DNA of 37,472 nucleotides from Anaerolineaceae bacterium (GCA_002699125.1 PABI01000154.1:1-37472); one strand, 5' to 3'; positions 1 to 8,026 are shown, counted from the stretch's first letter. Translations and numbers: made by a program. Notes: generated by a model from the sequence alone, not told the origin.

Positions 1-321
1 TCATGCTGAAAGCGGCCACACCGCGCACGGCGTTCTATGAGTAAAGAAACGGCATCTAAATGGCCTTGTTTCTGAGTAACGCAGTAAAGCATCCCTAAAA
101 CCTTCAAACCGCGTTTCTCTTGCTCATGGACAACAGTTTTAGCAGACGAAGTTCAGAGGGATTTTTCGCTGCGCTCAAGCTTGTGCTGAGCTTATCGAAG
201 TAATGATAGTTAGGGGTTTGGGAATTGGGGTGAGAGGCACGAGCATATTACCGGCAATTTGCCACTTACATATCTGCAAACTCGCTCACTCACCCACGGC
301 CGTTTCCAGCCGCCCCAATGG
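1..321. other. Left edge, no confident gene
   Basis: No confident gene is seen here. On the minus strand a frame stays open from position 152 to the window edge (about 50 codons). A possible ATG lies at 90-92 with AAGG eight bases upstream, so it could be the start of a gene running out of the window, but its peptide matches no family I recognise. Around 168-200 there is a degenerate copy of the CTGAGCTTGTCGAAG-type intergenic repeat whose perfect palindromic relative lies at 3001-3050. The rest shows no clear structure. Confidence 0.35.
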
Positions 322-1125
322 TTACAAAAACGCCAGTAACTGCTGGAGTTGAGCATTTAGCTGGGCTTCACTGCCGCGAAACAGCGTGGCCTGGTTTGGT
401 TCATCGGCTTTGAGCTGGAAGAGCCATAATTTTTGTGGGGGAACGGCCGTATACAAAATACCTTCATTCGATTCCAGAGGCGTGTCTGCATCGCCGGAAC
501 TGGTTACCAGTGACAGAATACTGCCCCAGGTGATGGCGTCATTCAGTAAATCAGCGGCTAATTCTTCGACGATCGCATCTGGTAAATGGTCAGCCAGGGC
601 AGCGTGAACCTCGTCGGTTTTGTTTTGAGCGGCAAGTTGGCGCACCCTTTGCAAACTGTCTGTGCTTATTTGGCCGACCGGTGGGGAAACGGCCGTTCCT
701 TCCGGCGGCGCTACAAAATCCATTAGTCGCTGCAATAAGGCATCCTTGCCAGGCAGTTTTTGCAATACAGAAACAACGCCTAACTCTAGTTCATGTACCG
801 CCAAAACCCCATCGTGAACAAAACAGGTCAACGTTGTTTCCTGGCCATTGGCCAGCTGCTGGCCGCGAACTGAGCGCCCGGATTCCATCATTGCCCGCAC
901 CAGTTGCGCAAACGATTCCTCCAAATTGTTTTCACCGGTTGCCAGGTCCAGCGTCAGCAATTCTCTGGCAATCAATGAATGGCTGGCGGCCGTTACTCGC
1001 CCCGAAAGATTGTCCTTGTTTTGTTGGCCTAAAATTGTTTCCAAAAAGCTGGCAGCCACGTCAGCGCCACCCAAAAACCCCATCGCAAAAGCTAACTCTT
1101 CTACGGAAAGTCGCAACATTTTCAT
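322..1125 (-). CDS. Uncharacterised soluble protein, third gene of the WXG100 operon
   Basis: About 267 residues, not recognised. The frame is open to 1191 from a TTG, but the ATG at 1123-1125 has AAAGGGG five bases upstream and begins MKMLRLSVEELAFAMG, so that start is chosen. There is no signal peptide or membrane segment. The first half is rich in hydrophobic helices; a central segment (CFVHDGVLAVHELELG) looks like a beta sheet; the C-terminus ends in helices. It is the last gene of a minus-strand operon behind a WXG100 protein and a two-TM protein, 82 bp after the latter. By position it may be a chaperone or adaptor for the WXG100 protein, as EspG is in ESX systems, but I see no sequence evidence of homology. 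The protein is certainly real; its function is unknown. Confidence 0.8.
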   Translation of the reverse strand: MKMLRLSVEELAFAMGFLGGADVAASFLETILGQQNKDNLSGRVTAASHSLIARELLTLDLATGENNLEESFAQLVRAMMESGRSVRGQQLANGQETTLTCFVHDGVLAVHELELGVVSVLQKLPGKDALLQRLMDFVAPPEGTAVSPPVGQISTDSLQRVRQLAAQNKTDEVHAALADHLPDAIVEELAADLLNDAITWGSILSLVTSSGDADTPLESNEGILYTAVPPQKLWLFQLKADEPNQATLFRGSEAQLNAQLQQLLAFL

Positions 1126-1207
1126 TTTTCCCCTTTGAAAATAATTTAATGCAGAGGCGCAGAGAAAAATCTGCAAGCGCAAGTTGCGCAAATCTGCAAA
1201 TTTTCAT

Positions 1208-1729
1208 TCATGATGATGAGCTTGTGCTCAGGTCGTCTTCTTGATCAACGTATTGCTGCATGTAGGCATAAACCTTTTCAAAATCAGATTGCGCTGCCAG
1301 GCTAAAATCAAATATCAGGTCTGCTTCGATGAGGCCCGTTTTTTTGTTCGTTTTTTCAAACGCGGCGTATTTGTTTGGATCATGCGCATACACGTATATC
1401 CAGCGCACCTTTTGCCCGCCCCATTCCTGTACCATTTCTATTTTTCGCACATCCTGCCAGGGAATGCGTGCGTCATTGCGAAAATAATGGACTTCATGAG
1501 CATCTAGCTGAACGATCGGTTTGCGCGCACGCAGCAACAGAATCCCATAACCGGCCAGCACAAAAAGAAGACCCATTCCACCGACAATTGTTCGTAACAC
1601 CCGGGTAAGGGCTGACATATTGCGGTCTGGCAGAAGGATTAGCACCACACTGATGCAGGCGAAGATAGAGATGAAAACAAAAAACAGGGCGATCCGGCTT
1701 TTATTCGGCCGTACAGTCAGGCTATTCAT
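1208..1729 (-). CDS. Two-TM membrane protein with PH-like C-terminal domain, candidate immunity protein
   Basis: 173 residues from the ATG at 1727-1729, which has AGGGAGC upstream; an upstream TTG at 1747 is rejected because it overlaps the previous stop and has no ribosome site. Residues about 11-33 and 47-66 are membrane helices. The rest is a cytoplasmic beta-rich domain with the sequence IPWQDVRKIEM, typical of small PH-like two-TM proteins of the STM3941 type. The tail ends in acidic residues and a serine run. It starts 14 bp after the stop of the WXG100/glycine-zipper gene, so the two are co-translated neighbours. A small membrane protein directly behind a putative membrane-active T7SS effector is the arrangement of known immunity genes such as tsaI; that role is inference. 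Confidence 0.8.
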   Translation of the reverse strand: MNSLTVRPNKSRIALFFVFISIFACISVVLILLPDRNMSALTRVLRTIVGGMGLLFVLAGYGILLLRARKPIVQLDAHEVHYFRNDARIPWQDVRKIEMVQEWGGQKVRWIYVYAHDPNKYAAFEKTNKKTGLIEADLIFDFSLAAQSDFEKVYAYMQQYVDQEDDLSTSSSS

Positions 1730-1743
1730 AAACTGCTCCCTGA

Positions 1744-2856
1744 TCAAAATCCAAAATTGAGTTCAGGTAGACTGAACTGGGGCATTTCAAGGTTACGGAC
1801 GGTGTCAATGGCATCATTAATTTTGTTGGCAACGGGCTGGGCGATATTTTTATCAATGGTATCAATTGCTTTGTCGCGCCAACCCGCATCAATCATGCTG
1901 CTTTTTGCAGCAGTCCCAGCCGCATCTCCAGCCATGCTTCCGGCGATTGCGCCAAATGCACCGCCAATTACGGTACCGACGGCCGTTCCAATTCCTGGCG
2001 CGACCATTGAGCCCAGAACTGCACCCAACTTGGCACCACCCACTGCCCCGGCCATTCCTCCTGCTGCTTCGCCGACGCTGGGAGTAAGCGAAATAGCAGC
2101 ATCTACCCCCATCGCCGTAATTTTGCGTGGATTGTTATAAGTGCCATACTCTTCCCAATTTTCTGTCCAAACATTTGCTACCGCTATGGCTCCTTGAGCT
2201 GCGGCAATGATTCCAGAAATTAGAGGCAGTTTTTTGCTGAATTTGCCAAGGTGCGCTGCCATGTTAGAGGCTTTGATGTGGGTGAGGTTTTCCGACAGGC
2301 CGGCCATTCCCTTGACCCATCTTTTATTTATACCCAGCATCTTCACCCAGTCAGGCACACTTACTAATACCTGGCCGGGATACGTTGATCCCATTTTGAG
2401 ACTGGCGGCAACAATAAGGGCCATTGAGGCTGGCACGGCTGTCCCGACAGCATCAACAATATTACCAGCAACGTCGAGAATCTTACGCCACAGACCGCCT
2501 GACGCTGCCCTGGAATCGTGGCCGGTTGGGCCACCTGCCTCGGGCCCGTTCACAGCGCCACCTCGAAAAGGAGCGGCGGCTTCCTCCTCCGCTTGCTGCA
2601 TGACGGCACAGATGTCCAGCGTGACGCGCTGGGCATCAGCAAGTGCGTCTGTCAGCCTGTTCCCGGCTGGATACACAACAGTCTCCATTTCACGGAAGAA
2701 GGTTGTTGAACCCTGGCCAACCCATTGGGTCTGTAAATTTTCTGCTTGATTCCGTACTTTTTGGTTGAGCGCCGCGATGGCATCGGCTTGTTGACCAAAC
2801 TGTTGGGCAATGTTTTGCAGTTTGTCATACTGCACCTGGATGATATCCGGTTTCAT
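1744..2856 (-). CDS. WXG100-type protein with glycine-zipper C-terminus, putative T7SS effector
   Basis: 370 residues from the ATG at 2854-2856 with GAGGGA nine bases upstream; the frame is open further upstream but without family fit. Residues 1-95 form a helical hairpin of the WXG100 kind with the turn W45-V46-G47 and heptad-like glutamine/alanine helices on both sides. A glycine/proline-rich linker follows (97-120), then hydrophobic stretches near 130-155 and 210-230. Residues 263-314 hold a long glycine zipper of repeated GxxxG/GxxxA spacing, a feature of membrane-inserting peptides. ESX/T7SS substrates are recognised through the WXG hairpin, and LXG/WXG effectors carry C-terminal toxins. 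A pore-forming or depolarising effector like TspA or TelE is therefore the best guess. No T7SS ATPase gene lies in the window, so secretion is inferred from the domain alone. Confidence 0.82.
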   Translation of the reverse strand: MKPDIIQVQYDKLQNIAQQFGQQADAIAALNQKVRNQAENLQTQWVGQGSTTFFREMETVVYPAGNRLTDALADAQRVTLDICAVMQQAEEEAAAPFRGGAVNGPEAGGPTGHDSRAASGGLWRKILDVAGNIVDAVGTAVPASMALIVAASLKMGSTYPGQVLVSVPDWVKMLGINKRWVKGMAGLSENLTHIKASNMAAHLGKFSKKLPLISGIIAAAQGAIAVANVWTENWEEYGTYNNPRKITAMGVDAAISLTPSVGEAAGGMAGAVGGAKLGAVLGSMVAPGIGTAVGTVIGGAFGAIAGSMAGDAAGTAAKSSMIDAGWRDKAIDTIDKNIAQPVANKINDAIDTVRNLEMPQFSLPELNFGF

Positions 2857-2913
2857 AACTTTGTTTCCCTCAACTGCGACTGAAATGGCTGACGAGAACA
2901 ATTTAATAGGCAC

Positions 2914-2941
2914 ATTGTAAGGTTTTGACACGCTTTTGCAA
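2914..2941 (-). promoter_or_regulatory. Sigma70-like promoter of the WXG100 operon
   Basis: On the minus strand a -35 box TTGCAA (2936-2941) and a -10 box TACAAT (2914-2919) are separated by 16 bases. Transcription would begin near 2907, leaving a leader of about 50 nt before the ATG at 2856. It is the best promoter match in the 208-bp gap and explains expression of the three genes down to 322. Confidence 0.55.
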
Positions 2942-3000
2942 CTGCTAATTTCTTCTCAGGGCGTCGGATTTCTTGTTGATGGTCTGTAACGCCAAGCCAA

Positions 3001-3050
3001 ACGAGGCCTGAGCCTGTCGAAGGCCGGCCTTCGACAGGCTCAGGCCTCGT
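3001..3050. repeat. Perfect 50-bp palindrome, REP-like, possible terminator of the ABC operon
   Basis: Two 25-base arms are exact reverse complements with no spacer; the centre is GGCCGGCC and the arms carry CCTGAGCCTGTCGAAGG. This core is a common intergenic repeat of environmental bacteria, and its spurious translation reads RPEPVEG/STGSG. It starts 15 bp downstream of the ABC gene stop on the minus strand, so the RNA hairpin could end that transcript, although only a short T run follows. A degenerate relative is found near 168-200. Confidence 0.85.
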
Positions 3051-3064
3051 CTTGTCCGGGAAAC

Positions 3065-4867
3065 TCATGTCTCCGTTTGCCACAATTGCTGCATTTCTTC
3101 ACAGCGGGTCAACAATTCCTCCAGCGTGCCTTCGTCTGCGATACGGCCGTCCCGCAAAACCACCACATGATCCGCCCGCCGCAAGGCCGCCCGCCGGTGA
3201 CTCACCACGAGACATGTTTGCTGAGTAGTTCCCCCTCTGCGCCTCTGCGTCTCCGCGTTAAAAACTCTTTCCCACAAAACCTTCTCCGTCTCTACGTCCA
3301 AAGCGCTGGACAAATCATCAAACACCAGCAGCGCCGGCCGACGCACAAACATACGCGCCGCCGCCACGCGCTGCGCCTGCCCGCCAGACAGCCGCTGGCC
3401 GCGCGGCCCGACGACAGTGTCCAGCCCCTCTTCCATTTGGGCTAAATCTTGCTCGAAAACGGCCGTCTTCACCGCCGCCATCACATCCTCCGCATCTTCC
3501 GGCAGGCCCAGCAAAATGTTGTCCCGAATCGACTCGCTAAACAGGCGCGGAATTTGCATCGTGGTAGCCACGCGGGGTGGGACCATGAAATTGGCGGGAT
3601 CGAGGACGGGACGGCCGTTCCAAAAAATCTCGCCACTGTCCGCCGGGAGCAGGCCCAGCAGCACCTTCAGCAGCGTCGTTTTGCCCGCGCCGATGCGCCC
3701 CGTCACCACCACAAACTGCCCTGCTTTCAGCAATAAATTGATGTTGTGAATGCCATTTTCGCTGCCAGGATAGGTAAACGTTAGATTTTTGACGGTGAGA
3801 TCAGCCAGGACATGCGCTGTTGATTTAGGTATGTACGGCAGCGGCGGCAGCTTGCCATCCAGGTACAGTGGCTGCGGCGCGACGACTTCACCCACCGGCG
3901 CGCCCTGCATCATCGTTTCCATGCGCTGCGTGGAGACGCCCGCCTGCTTGTAGCCGGTGATCATGCGGCTAAAGATGCGGAACAGCTGGGTAACGGGCCA
4001 GATGTAAGCGGCAAACAAGGCAAAATCCCCCAGCGTAAACGTGCCGGCATACATTTGCTGCGCTGCCAGGAGCAAAATCAGCCCCATCCCCAGCTCAATT
4101 GTGCCCGTACTTAGCGCATCGACCAGCTCTGTCAGCAGCTTGTCGCGCACCATGGTTTGTTTGCGCTGCTCGTTAATCTGGCGGAAGCGATCAATCACCC
4201 GCGCCTCAGCATTGGCCACCTTCAGCGCCTGGGTGCTGTTGAACATATCGGCGATCATGCCCGTTACCTGGCTGGTGGCCTGGCGGCTGGCTTTGCGATA
4301 CCGCTTGGCCCGCTCGCCCAGCCGTTGGGCAATGCCCACCACCACCAGCAGCGGCACAAACGTGCCCAGCGTCACCGGCACGCTGATTTGCAGCATGATC
4401 GTCACGGAGATGCCGGCGCTGACGATTAGGCCAATCACATCATCCACCGCCACGATGGCCATGAGCAGCTCCTCGGTATCGTCGCGGAAGGTGCTGATGG
4501 CTTGACCCGTGGACATCGTCGTGCCGTTCTCATTCTGGGGCAGCGGGCGGGAACCCGGCAGCTGCAAGATACGCGCCAGCATATTGCGGATCATCAAATC
4601 GTATGAGATGTATTGGAAGTTAATAAACGACCAGCCGGCTGCCATTTGGGAAGTAGCGGCGATGAGAGCATAAGCAATTTGCAGCCCCACGATGGGCCAC
4701 AACGGCAGGGCGAAACTGGATTCCCCGGTGAGGCCGTTGAAGAAAGCGCGCAGAATCAGCCCCAGTGCCGTGGTGATAGCAAAGTGGATAGAGATCGTGA
4801 TGATGTCGCTGGCGTAATATTTCGGCTGAAAGCGGATGAGCCGCCAGTAGTAGGATAAGGTGTTCAT
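3065..4867 (-). CDS. ABC exporter half-transporter, degenerate-site subunit
   Basis: 600 residues from the ATG at 4865-4867 (ATG at 4873 is an alternative). An N-terminal exporter transmembrane domain (about residues 10-310, six helices) is followed by a nucleotide-binding domain: Walker A GRIGAGKT at 390-397, signature LSGGQAQ at 493-499, Walker B ending VFDD at 517-518, and H-loop His557. The second acidic residue, normally the catalytic glutamate, is Asp518. That change is typical of the degenerate half of heterodimeric exporters such as TM287/288. Residues 538-546 (AETQRRRGG) between Walker B and the H-loop look like an inserted genomic repeat. It lies 82 bp behind the partner half-transporter on the same strand. 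The substrate is unknown; lipid, peptide or drug export are all possible. Confidence 0.93.
   Translation of the reverse strand: MNTLSYYWRLIRFQPKYYASDIITISIHFAITTALGLILRAFFNGLTGESSFALPLWPIVGLQIAYALIAATSQMAAGWSFINFQYISYDLMIRNMLARILQLPGSRPLPQNENGTTMSTGQAISTFRDDTEELLMAIVAVDDVIGLIVSAGISVTIMLQISVPVTLGTFVPLLVVVGIAQRLGERAKRYRKASRQATSQVTGMIADMFNSTQALKVANAEARVIDRFRQINEQRKQTMVRDKLLTELVDALSTGTIELGMGLILLLAAQQMYAGTFTLGDFALFAAYIWPVTQLFRIFSRMITGYKQAGVSTQRMETMMQGAPVGEVVAPQPLYLDGKLPPLPYIPKSTAHVLADLTVKNLTFTYPGSENGIHNINLLLKAGQFVVVTGRIGAGKTTLLKVLLGLLPADSGEIFWNGRPVLDPANFMVPPRVATTMQIPRLFSESIRDNILLGLPEDAEDVMAAVKTAVFEQDLAQMEEGLDTVVGPRGQRLSGGQAQRVAAARMFVRRPALLVFDDLSSALDVETEKVLWERVFNAETQRRRGGTTQQTCLVVSHRRAALRRADHVVVLRDGRIADEGTLEELLTRCEEMQQLWQTET
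3231..3258. repeat. GCAGAGGCGCAGAG-type repeat inserted in an ABC transporter gene
   Basis: The minus strand reads GCGGAGACGCAGAGGCGCAG and continues into a G run. This is the widely distributed intergenic repeat whose translation is AETQRRRG. A related fragment lies in the intergenic stretch at about 1152-1166. Here it sits in frame inside the coding sequence, adding about ten residues between Walker B and the H-loop. Confidence 0.7.
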
Positions 4868-4949
4868 GAGCATAACCTGGAAGTGCCAGGCACTGGCGAT
4901 GAGGATCTTAAATTGCGGATCCGTTCCGCCAGTACCTGCCGCTTTATCG

Positions 4950-6749
4950 TTAGGTAATTGCTTCCTCCAGTCCAGTGATGAGCAGTTGGGCAAATTGGGA
5001 ATTGGGATCGGCGGCGAGTTGGGTGCGGGGAGCGTGTTCTGTGATACGGCCGTTGCCCAAAATTATAATCTCGTCGGCGCGCTGCACGGTGGCCAGCCGG
5101 TGGGCCACGATGATGCCCGTGCGGTTGGCCAGCAGCTTGTCGATAGCCCGCTCAATTTTTAGCTCCGTCACCGGGTCCAGGCGGGATGAGGCTTCATCCA
5201 TTATCACCAGCCCCGGATCGGCCAGAAAGACGCGGACGAAGGCCAGCAGCTGCGCTTCCCCAGCGGAGAGGCTGGCATCGGCTTGCAGCGGCGAATCAAG
5301 ACCGCTGGGCAGGCTGACTAGCCAGGGCATCAGGCCCAATTCTTCCAGTACAGCCAAAATTTTCTCGTCGCTGATGGTGGGGTCGAACAGAGTCAGATTG
5401 TCGCGCACGCTGGCGTGGAACAGCTGCACCTCCTGCGTAACCAGCCCGATGTGGCGCCGCAGTTCCGCCTGGCGGGCGTCACGCAAATCGAACTGGGTTG
5501 GACCACTGCCCAACAATATTGCCCCCTCGGTGGGATCGTAAAAGCGGAAGAGCAGTTTGGTTAAAGTGGATTTGCCACTGCCGGTGCGTCCCAGCAGGCC
5601 CAACACCGTCCCCGGTTCCAGGCAGAAATCCACATTCTGCAAAATCATCGTTTCCGGATCATCGGCGTAAAAAAAGGAGACGTGGTCAAAGGTGACCGCC
5701 AGCGGACCAGCAGAAACATGCACACCGGGACCATCGAGCATGGTGGGCTGCTCAGCTTGCAGGGCCATGATGCGGTTGATGCTGGCGGCGGCCCGCTGCA
5801 AATCTTCAATTTGCCGGTTGATGCGCCACAGTGGTTCTTTAATCACGTCGATGTAGTAAAAAATGAGGTAGATGCCGCCAATCGTCAGTGCGCCATCGCG
5901 GAACAGGGTGGTGCCAAAAATGTGGGCGGCGATGTAGGCCAGGGTAAACACGCCCAACGGCAAATTCCAGACAAAGACGTTGACCTTGATGGCATTCCGC
6001 ATGCGCAGCCAACGCTCGCGTCCCAGGCGCAGCATTTTTTGCAAAATGTACGGTTCGGCTCTGGTGGTGCGGATTGTTTCGGTGCCGGTGAGCCATTCTT
6101 CCAGAAAGCCAAACAGGGTAGCTTCGGTCTGGCGCAGCGCTTCCCAGCGGGGCACGGTGAGGGTGCGTAAATAGTTCAAGGCTGCTACGCCAAGGAGGGA
6201 AACGGCCGTAATCGACACCCCCACGCGCCAATCCACCAGCCAGAGCAGGACGATTACGCCGATGAGCAGCAGCACGTTGCTGGTAAGCTGAATGAACAGT
6301 TGGGAAAAGAAGTTGGCCAGCTTGTTCACGTCGCCATCGACGCGCTCGATCAATTCACCCGGCTTGTGCTGTTTGTGGAAGGCCATGTCCAGCCGCAGGC
6401 AGTGAAGAGCGAGGTCGGCGCGCAGGGCGTTGGTCGCAGTCCAGGCCACGTTTTCACCGACGTAAACGGCCGTCAGCGTAATCGCCTGCCGCACAACTGC
6501 CACGCTCATGAACAGGGCGGCTGCGCCCAGCAGCTTGTTGAGACCTTGCTGGAAAGCGGCCGTGCCGCTGGCCACCGGCTCACTGGCCGTATCGATAAAA
6601 TATTTCACGATTTGCGGATTGGCCAACTGCAAGCCAATGCTGACAATAAGCAGCAGCGCCAGCCACAGCACCGTCTTTTTTTGCGGTTTCAGGTAGTTGG
6701 CCAGCAAATCCCAGTATGGTTTGATGGGCAAGTTGATTTTTTGCAGCAT
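4950..6749 (-). CDS. ABC exporter half-transporter, canonical-site subunit
   Basis: 599 residues; the ATG at 6747-6749 has GGAAG eight bases upstream. Residues about 15-330 form a six-helix exporter transmembrane domain. The nucleotide-binding domain has Walker A GRTGSGKS at 387-394, signature LSAGEAQ at 494-500, Walker B LVIMDE with Asp518-Glu519, and a canonical H-loop histidine in IIVAHRLATV. The catalytic glutamate is intact but the signature departs from LSGGQ, the reverse of the downstream partner. The two subunits therefore complement each other into one consensus and one degenerate ATP site, so a heterodimer is very likely. It is first in the operon, behind a promoter at 6808-6836 and a leader hairpin. 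The cargo cannot be told from sequence. Confidence 0.95.
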   Translation of the reverse strand: MLQKINLPIKPYWDLLANYLKPQKKTVLWLALLLIVSIGLQLANPQIVKYFIDTASEPVASGTAAFQQGLNKLLGAAALFMSVAVVRQAITLTAVYVGENVAWTATNALRADLALHCLRLDMAFHKQHKPGELIERVDGDVNKLANFFSQLFIQLTSNVLLLIGVIVLLWLVDWRVGVSITAVSLLGVAALNYLRTLTVPRWEALRQTEATLFGFLEEWLTGTETIRTTRAEPYILQKMLRLGRERWLRMRNAIKVNVFVWNLPLGVFTLAYIAAHIFGTTLFRDGALTIGGIYLIFYYIDVIKEPLWRINRQIEDLQRAAASINRIMALQAEQPTMLDGPGVHVSAGPLAVTFDHVSFFYADDPETMILQNVDFCLEPGTVLGLLGRTGSGKSTLTKLLFRFYDPTEGAILLGSGPTQFDLRDARQAELRRHIGLVTQEVQLFHASVRDNLTLFDPTISDEKILAVLEELGLMPWLVSLPSGLDSPLQADASLSAGEAQLLAFVRVFLADPGLVIMDEASSRLDPVTELKIERAIDKLLANRTGIIVAHRLATVQRADEIIILGNGRITEHAPRTQLAADPNSQFAQLLITGLEEAIT

Positions 6750-6763
6750 GGTTTACTTCCGAC

Positions 6764-6793
6764 AAAAAAAGCCCCGCAGTGGTGATGCGGGGC
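6764..6793 (-). terminator. Intrinsic-terminator hairpin in the leader of the ABC operon
   Basis: On the minus strand an 8-bp stem GCCCCGCA/TGCGGGGC with a 7-nt loop is followed directly by seven T residues (A run at 6764-6770 on plus). It lies between the predicted promoter (6808-6836) and the ABC start codon at 6749, only about 14 nt before the ATG. There is no upstream minus-strand gene for it to terminate, so it may act as an attenuator. No obvious alternative antiterminator pairing was seen. Confidence 0.7.
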
Positions 6794-6807
6794 GAACTTT
6801 TGCCGCG

Positions 6808-6836
6808 ATTTTACCTGTGGCGGAAACGGCCGTCAA
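6808..6836 (-). promoter_or_regulatory. Sigma70 promoter of the ABC exporter operon
   Basis: On the minus strand -35 TTGACG (6831-6836) and -10 TAAAAT (6808-6813) are spaced by 17 bases, a near-consensus promoter. Transcription would start near 6801, giving a leader of about 50 nt. One ACGGCCGT palindrome (6826-6833) overlaps the -35 box. Confidence 0.7.
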
Positions 6837-6940
6837 CCACTGAAAAGCGAATCAAAAATATTCGTTTCATTCGTTTATTCGTGCCATTCGTGATGGTTTT
6901 TTCCCACGCGTCCGGTAAACTCGGTAAAAATGTACACGTA

Positions 6941-6962
6941 GGTCAATTTTTAAAAATTGACC
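6941..6962. promoter_or_regulatory. Perfect 22-bp palindrome, candidate operator of the aldo/keto reductase gene
   Basis: GGTCAATTTTT is followed at once by its exact reverse complement. The site ends 19 bp before the ATG at 6982 and lies in the divergent intergenic region, so a dimeric repressor bound here would cover the ribosome site or promoter. The upstream part of this gap also holds four TTCGT direct repeats (about 6859-6891) of unknown meaning. Confidence 0.6.
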
Positions 6963-6981
6963 AACAGATTAGGAGCTACAA

Positions 6982-7980
6982 ATGGAATATCGCAGATTAG
7001 GAAAATCTGGCCTGAAGGTCAGTGCATTGTCGTTTGGCTCGTGGGTGACGTTTAGCACCCAGGCCGACGTAGATTTAGCCGCCGACATGATGAAGGCGGC
7101 CTATGATGCCGGCGTCAACTTTTTTGACAATGCTGAAGTTTATGCCCACGGCAAGTCAGAAGAGATCATGGGCAAGGCGCTGCAGAAGCTGGGCTGGCGG
7201 CGGGACAGTTACACCGTCTCCAGCAAGGTGATGTGGGGCAGCCTTAAAGACCCCAAGCCGACGCAGTATGGTCTCAGCCGCAAGCACGTCATCGAGGCGT
7301 GCCACCAGGCGATGGAACGGTTGCAGGTGGATTACCTGGACCTCTACTTCTGCCACCGTCCTGACCCGGAAGTGCCGATGGAAGAGGTGGTGCGCAGCAT
7401 GAATACGCTCATCGAGCAGGGCAAGGTGTTTTACTGGGGTACGTCAGAATGGTCGGCGCAGCAGCTGATGGAAGCGCACAGCGTGGCGCGGCAGTACAAC
7501 CTGATTCCGCCGGCAATGGAGCAACCGCAGTACCACATGTTCCATCGCTACCGGTTTGAAGTGGAATACGGCCGTCTCTACGACACCATCGGCCTGGGCA
7601 CCACCATCTGGTCGCCGCTGGCCTCCGGACTGCTCACCGGCAAGTACAACGACGGCATCCCTGAAGATTCGCGCCTGAACCTGCCCGGCTACGAATGGCT
7701 GCGCAAAATGCTCACCAGCGAAGAAGGACAAAAGCGGCTGCAATCCGTTAAGGAGCTGGTGCCCATTGCCGAAGATCTGGGCACTACCATGCCCAAGCTG
7801 GCCATTGCCTGGTGTTTGAAGAACCCCAACGTCAGTACGGTGATCACCGGCGCGTCCAAAGTGTCTCAGGTTGAAGAAAACATGAAGGCGCTAGACCTGG
7901 TGCCCCAGCTCACCGACGACGTCATGGAAAAAATCGAGGCCGTTCTGGACAACAAGCCGGAGCCGATGGAATTCCAGTAA
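6982..7980 (+). CDS. Aldo/keto reductase, Kv-beta/YghZ-like
   Basis: 332 residues, full length for the family. The ATG has AGGAG at 6971-6975. This is an NADPH-dependent reductase of carbonyl compounds with a TIM barrel. The catalytic tetrad is visible as Asp49, Tyr54, Lys82 and His125. The C-terminal cofactor segment (STVITGASKVSQVEEN) and the start MEYRRLGKSGLKVSALSFG fit the potassium-channel beta-subunit-like branch (AKR6/AKR14) best. It stands alone, divergent from the ABC operon, behind a 22-bp palindrome and followed by two hairpins. Likely cytoplasmic detoxification of aldehydes or methylglyoxal, inferred from family only. Confidence 0.93.
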   Translation: MEYRRLGKSGLKVSALSFGSWVTFSTQADVDLAADMMKAAYDAGVNFFDNAEVYAHGKSEEIMGKALQKLGWRRDSYTVSSKVMWGSLKDPKPTQYGLSRKHVIEACHQAMERLQVDYLDLYFCHRPDPEVPMEEVVRSMNTLIEQGKVFYWGTSEWSAQQLMEAHSVARQYNLIPPAMEQPQYHMFHRYRFEVEYGRLYDTIGLGTTIWSPLASGLLTGKYNDGIPEDSRLNLPGYEWLRKMLTSEEGQKRLQSVKELVPIAEDLGTTMPKLAIAWCLKNPNVSTVITGASKVSQVEENMKALDLVPQLTDDVMEKIEAVLDNKPEPMEFQ

Positions 7981-7993
7981 AGTAAACGCTATG

Positions 7994-8026
7994 AGGTGCG
8001 ACGCACTGCCAAAGTGCGTTGCACCT
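7994..8026. repeat. 14-bp-stem inverted repeat, REP-like
   Basis: AGGTGCGACGCACT and AGTGCGTTGCACCT pair over 14 positions with one G-U and a five-base loop. It lies 14 bp after the aldo/keto reductase stop and lacks a T run, so it is more likely a repeat element or mRNA 3' stabiliser than a terminator. Confidence 0.65.

Noticed and set aside
2853..3083. Open frame on minus with RPEPVEG/STGSG
   Set aside because: It is the translation of the 50-bp palindrome repeat and runs across the intergenic gap; no ribosome site.
6859..6891. Four TTCGT direct repeats upstream of the aldo/keto reductase
   Set aside because: Short, irregularly spaced and A/T-rich; too little to assign a function.
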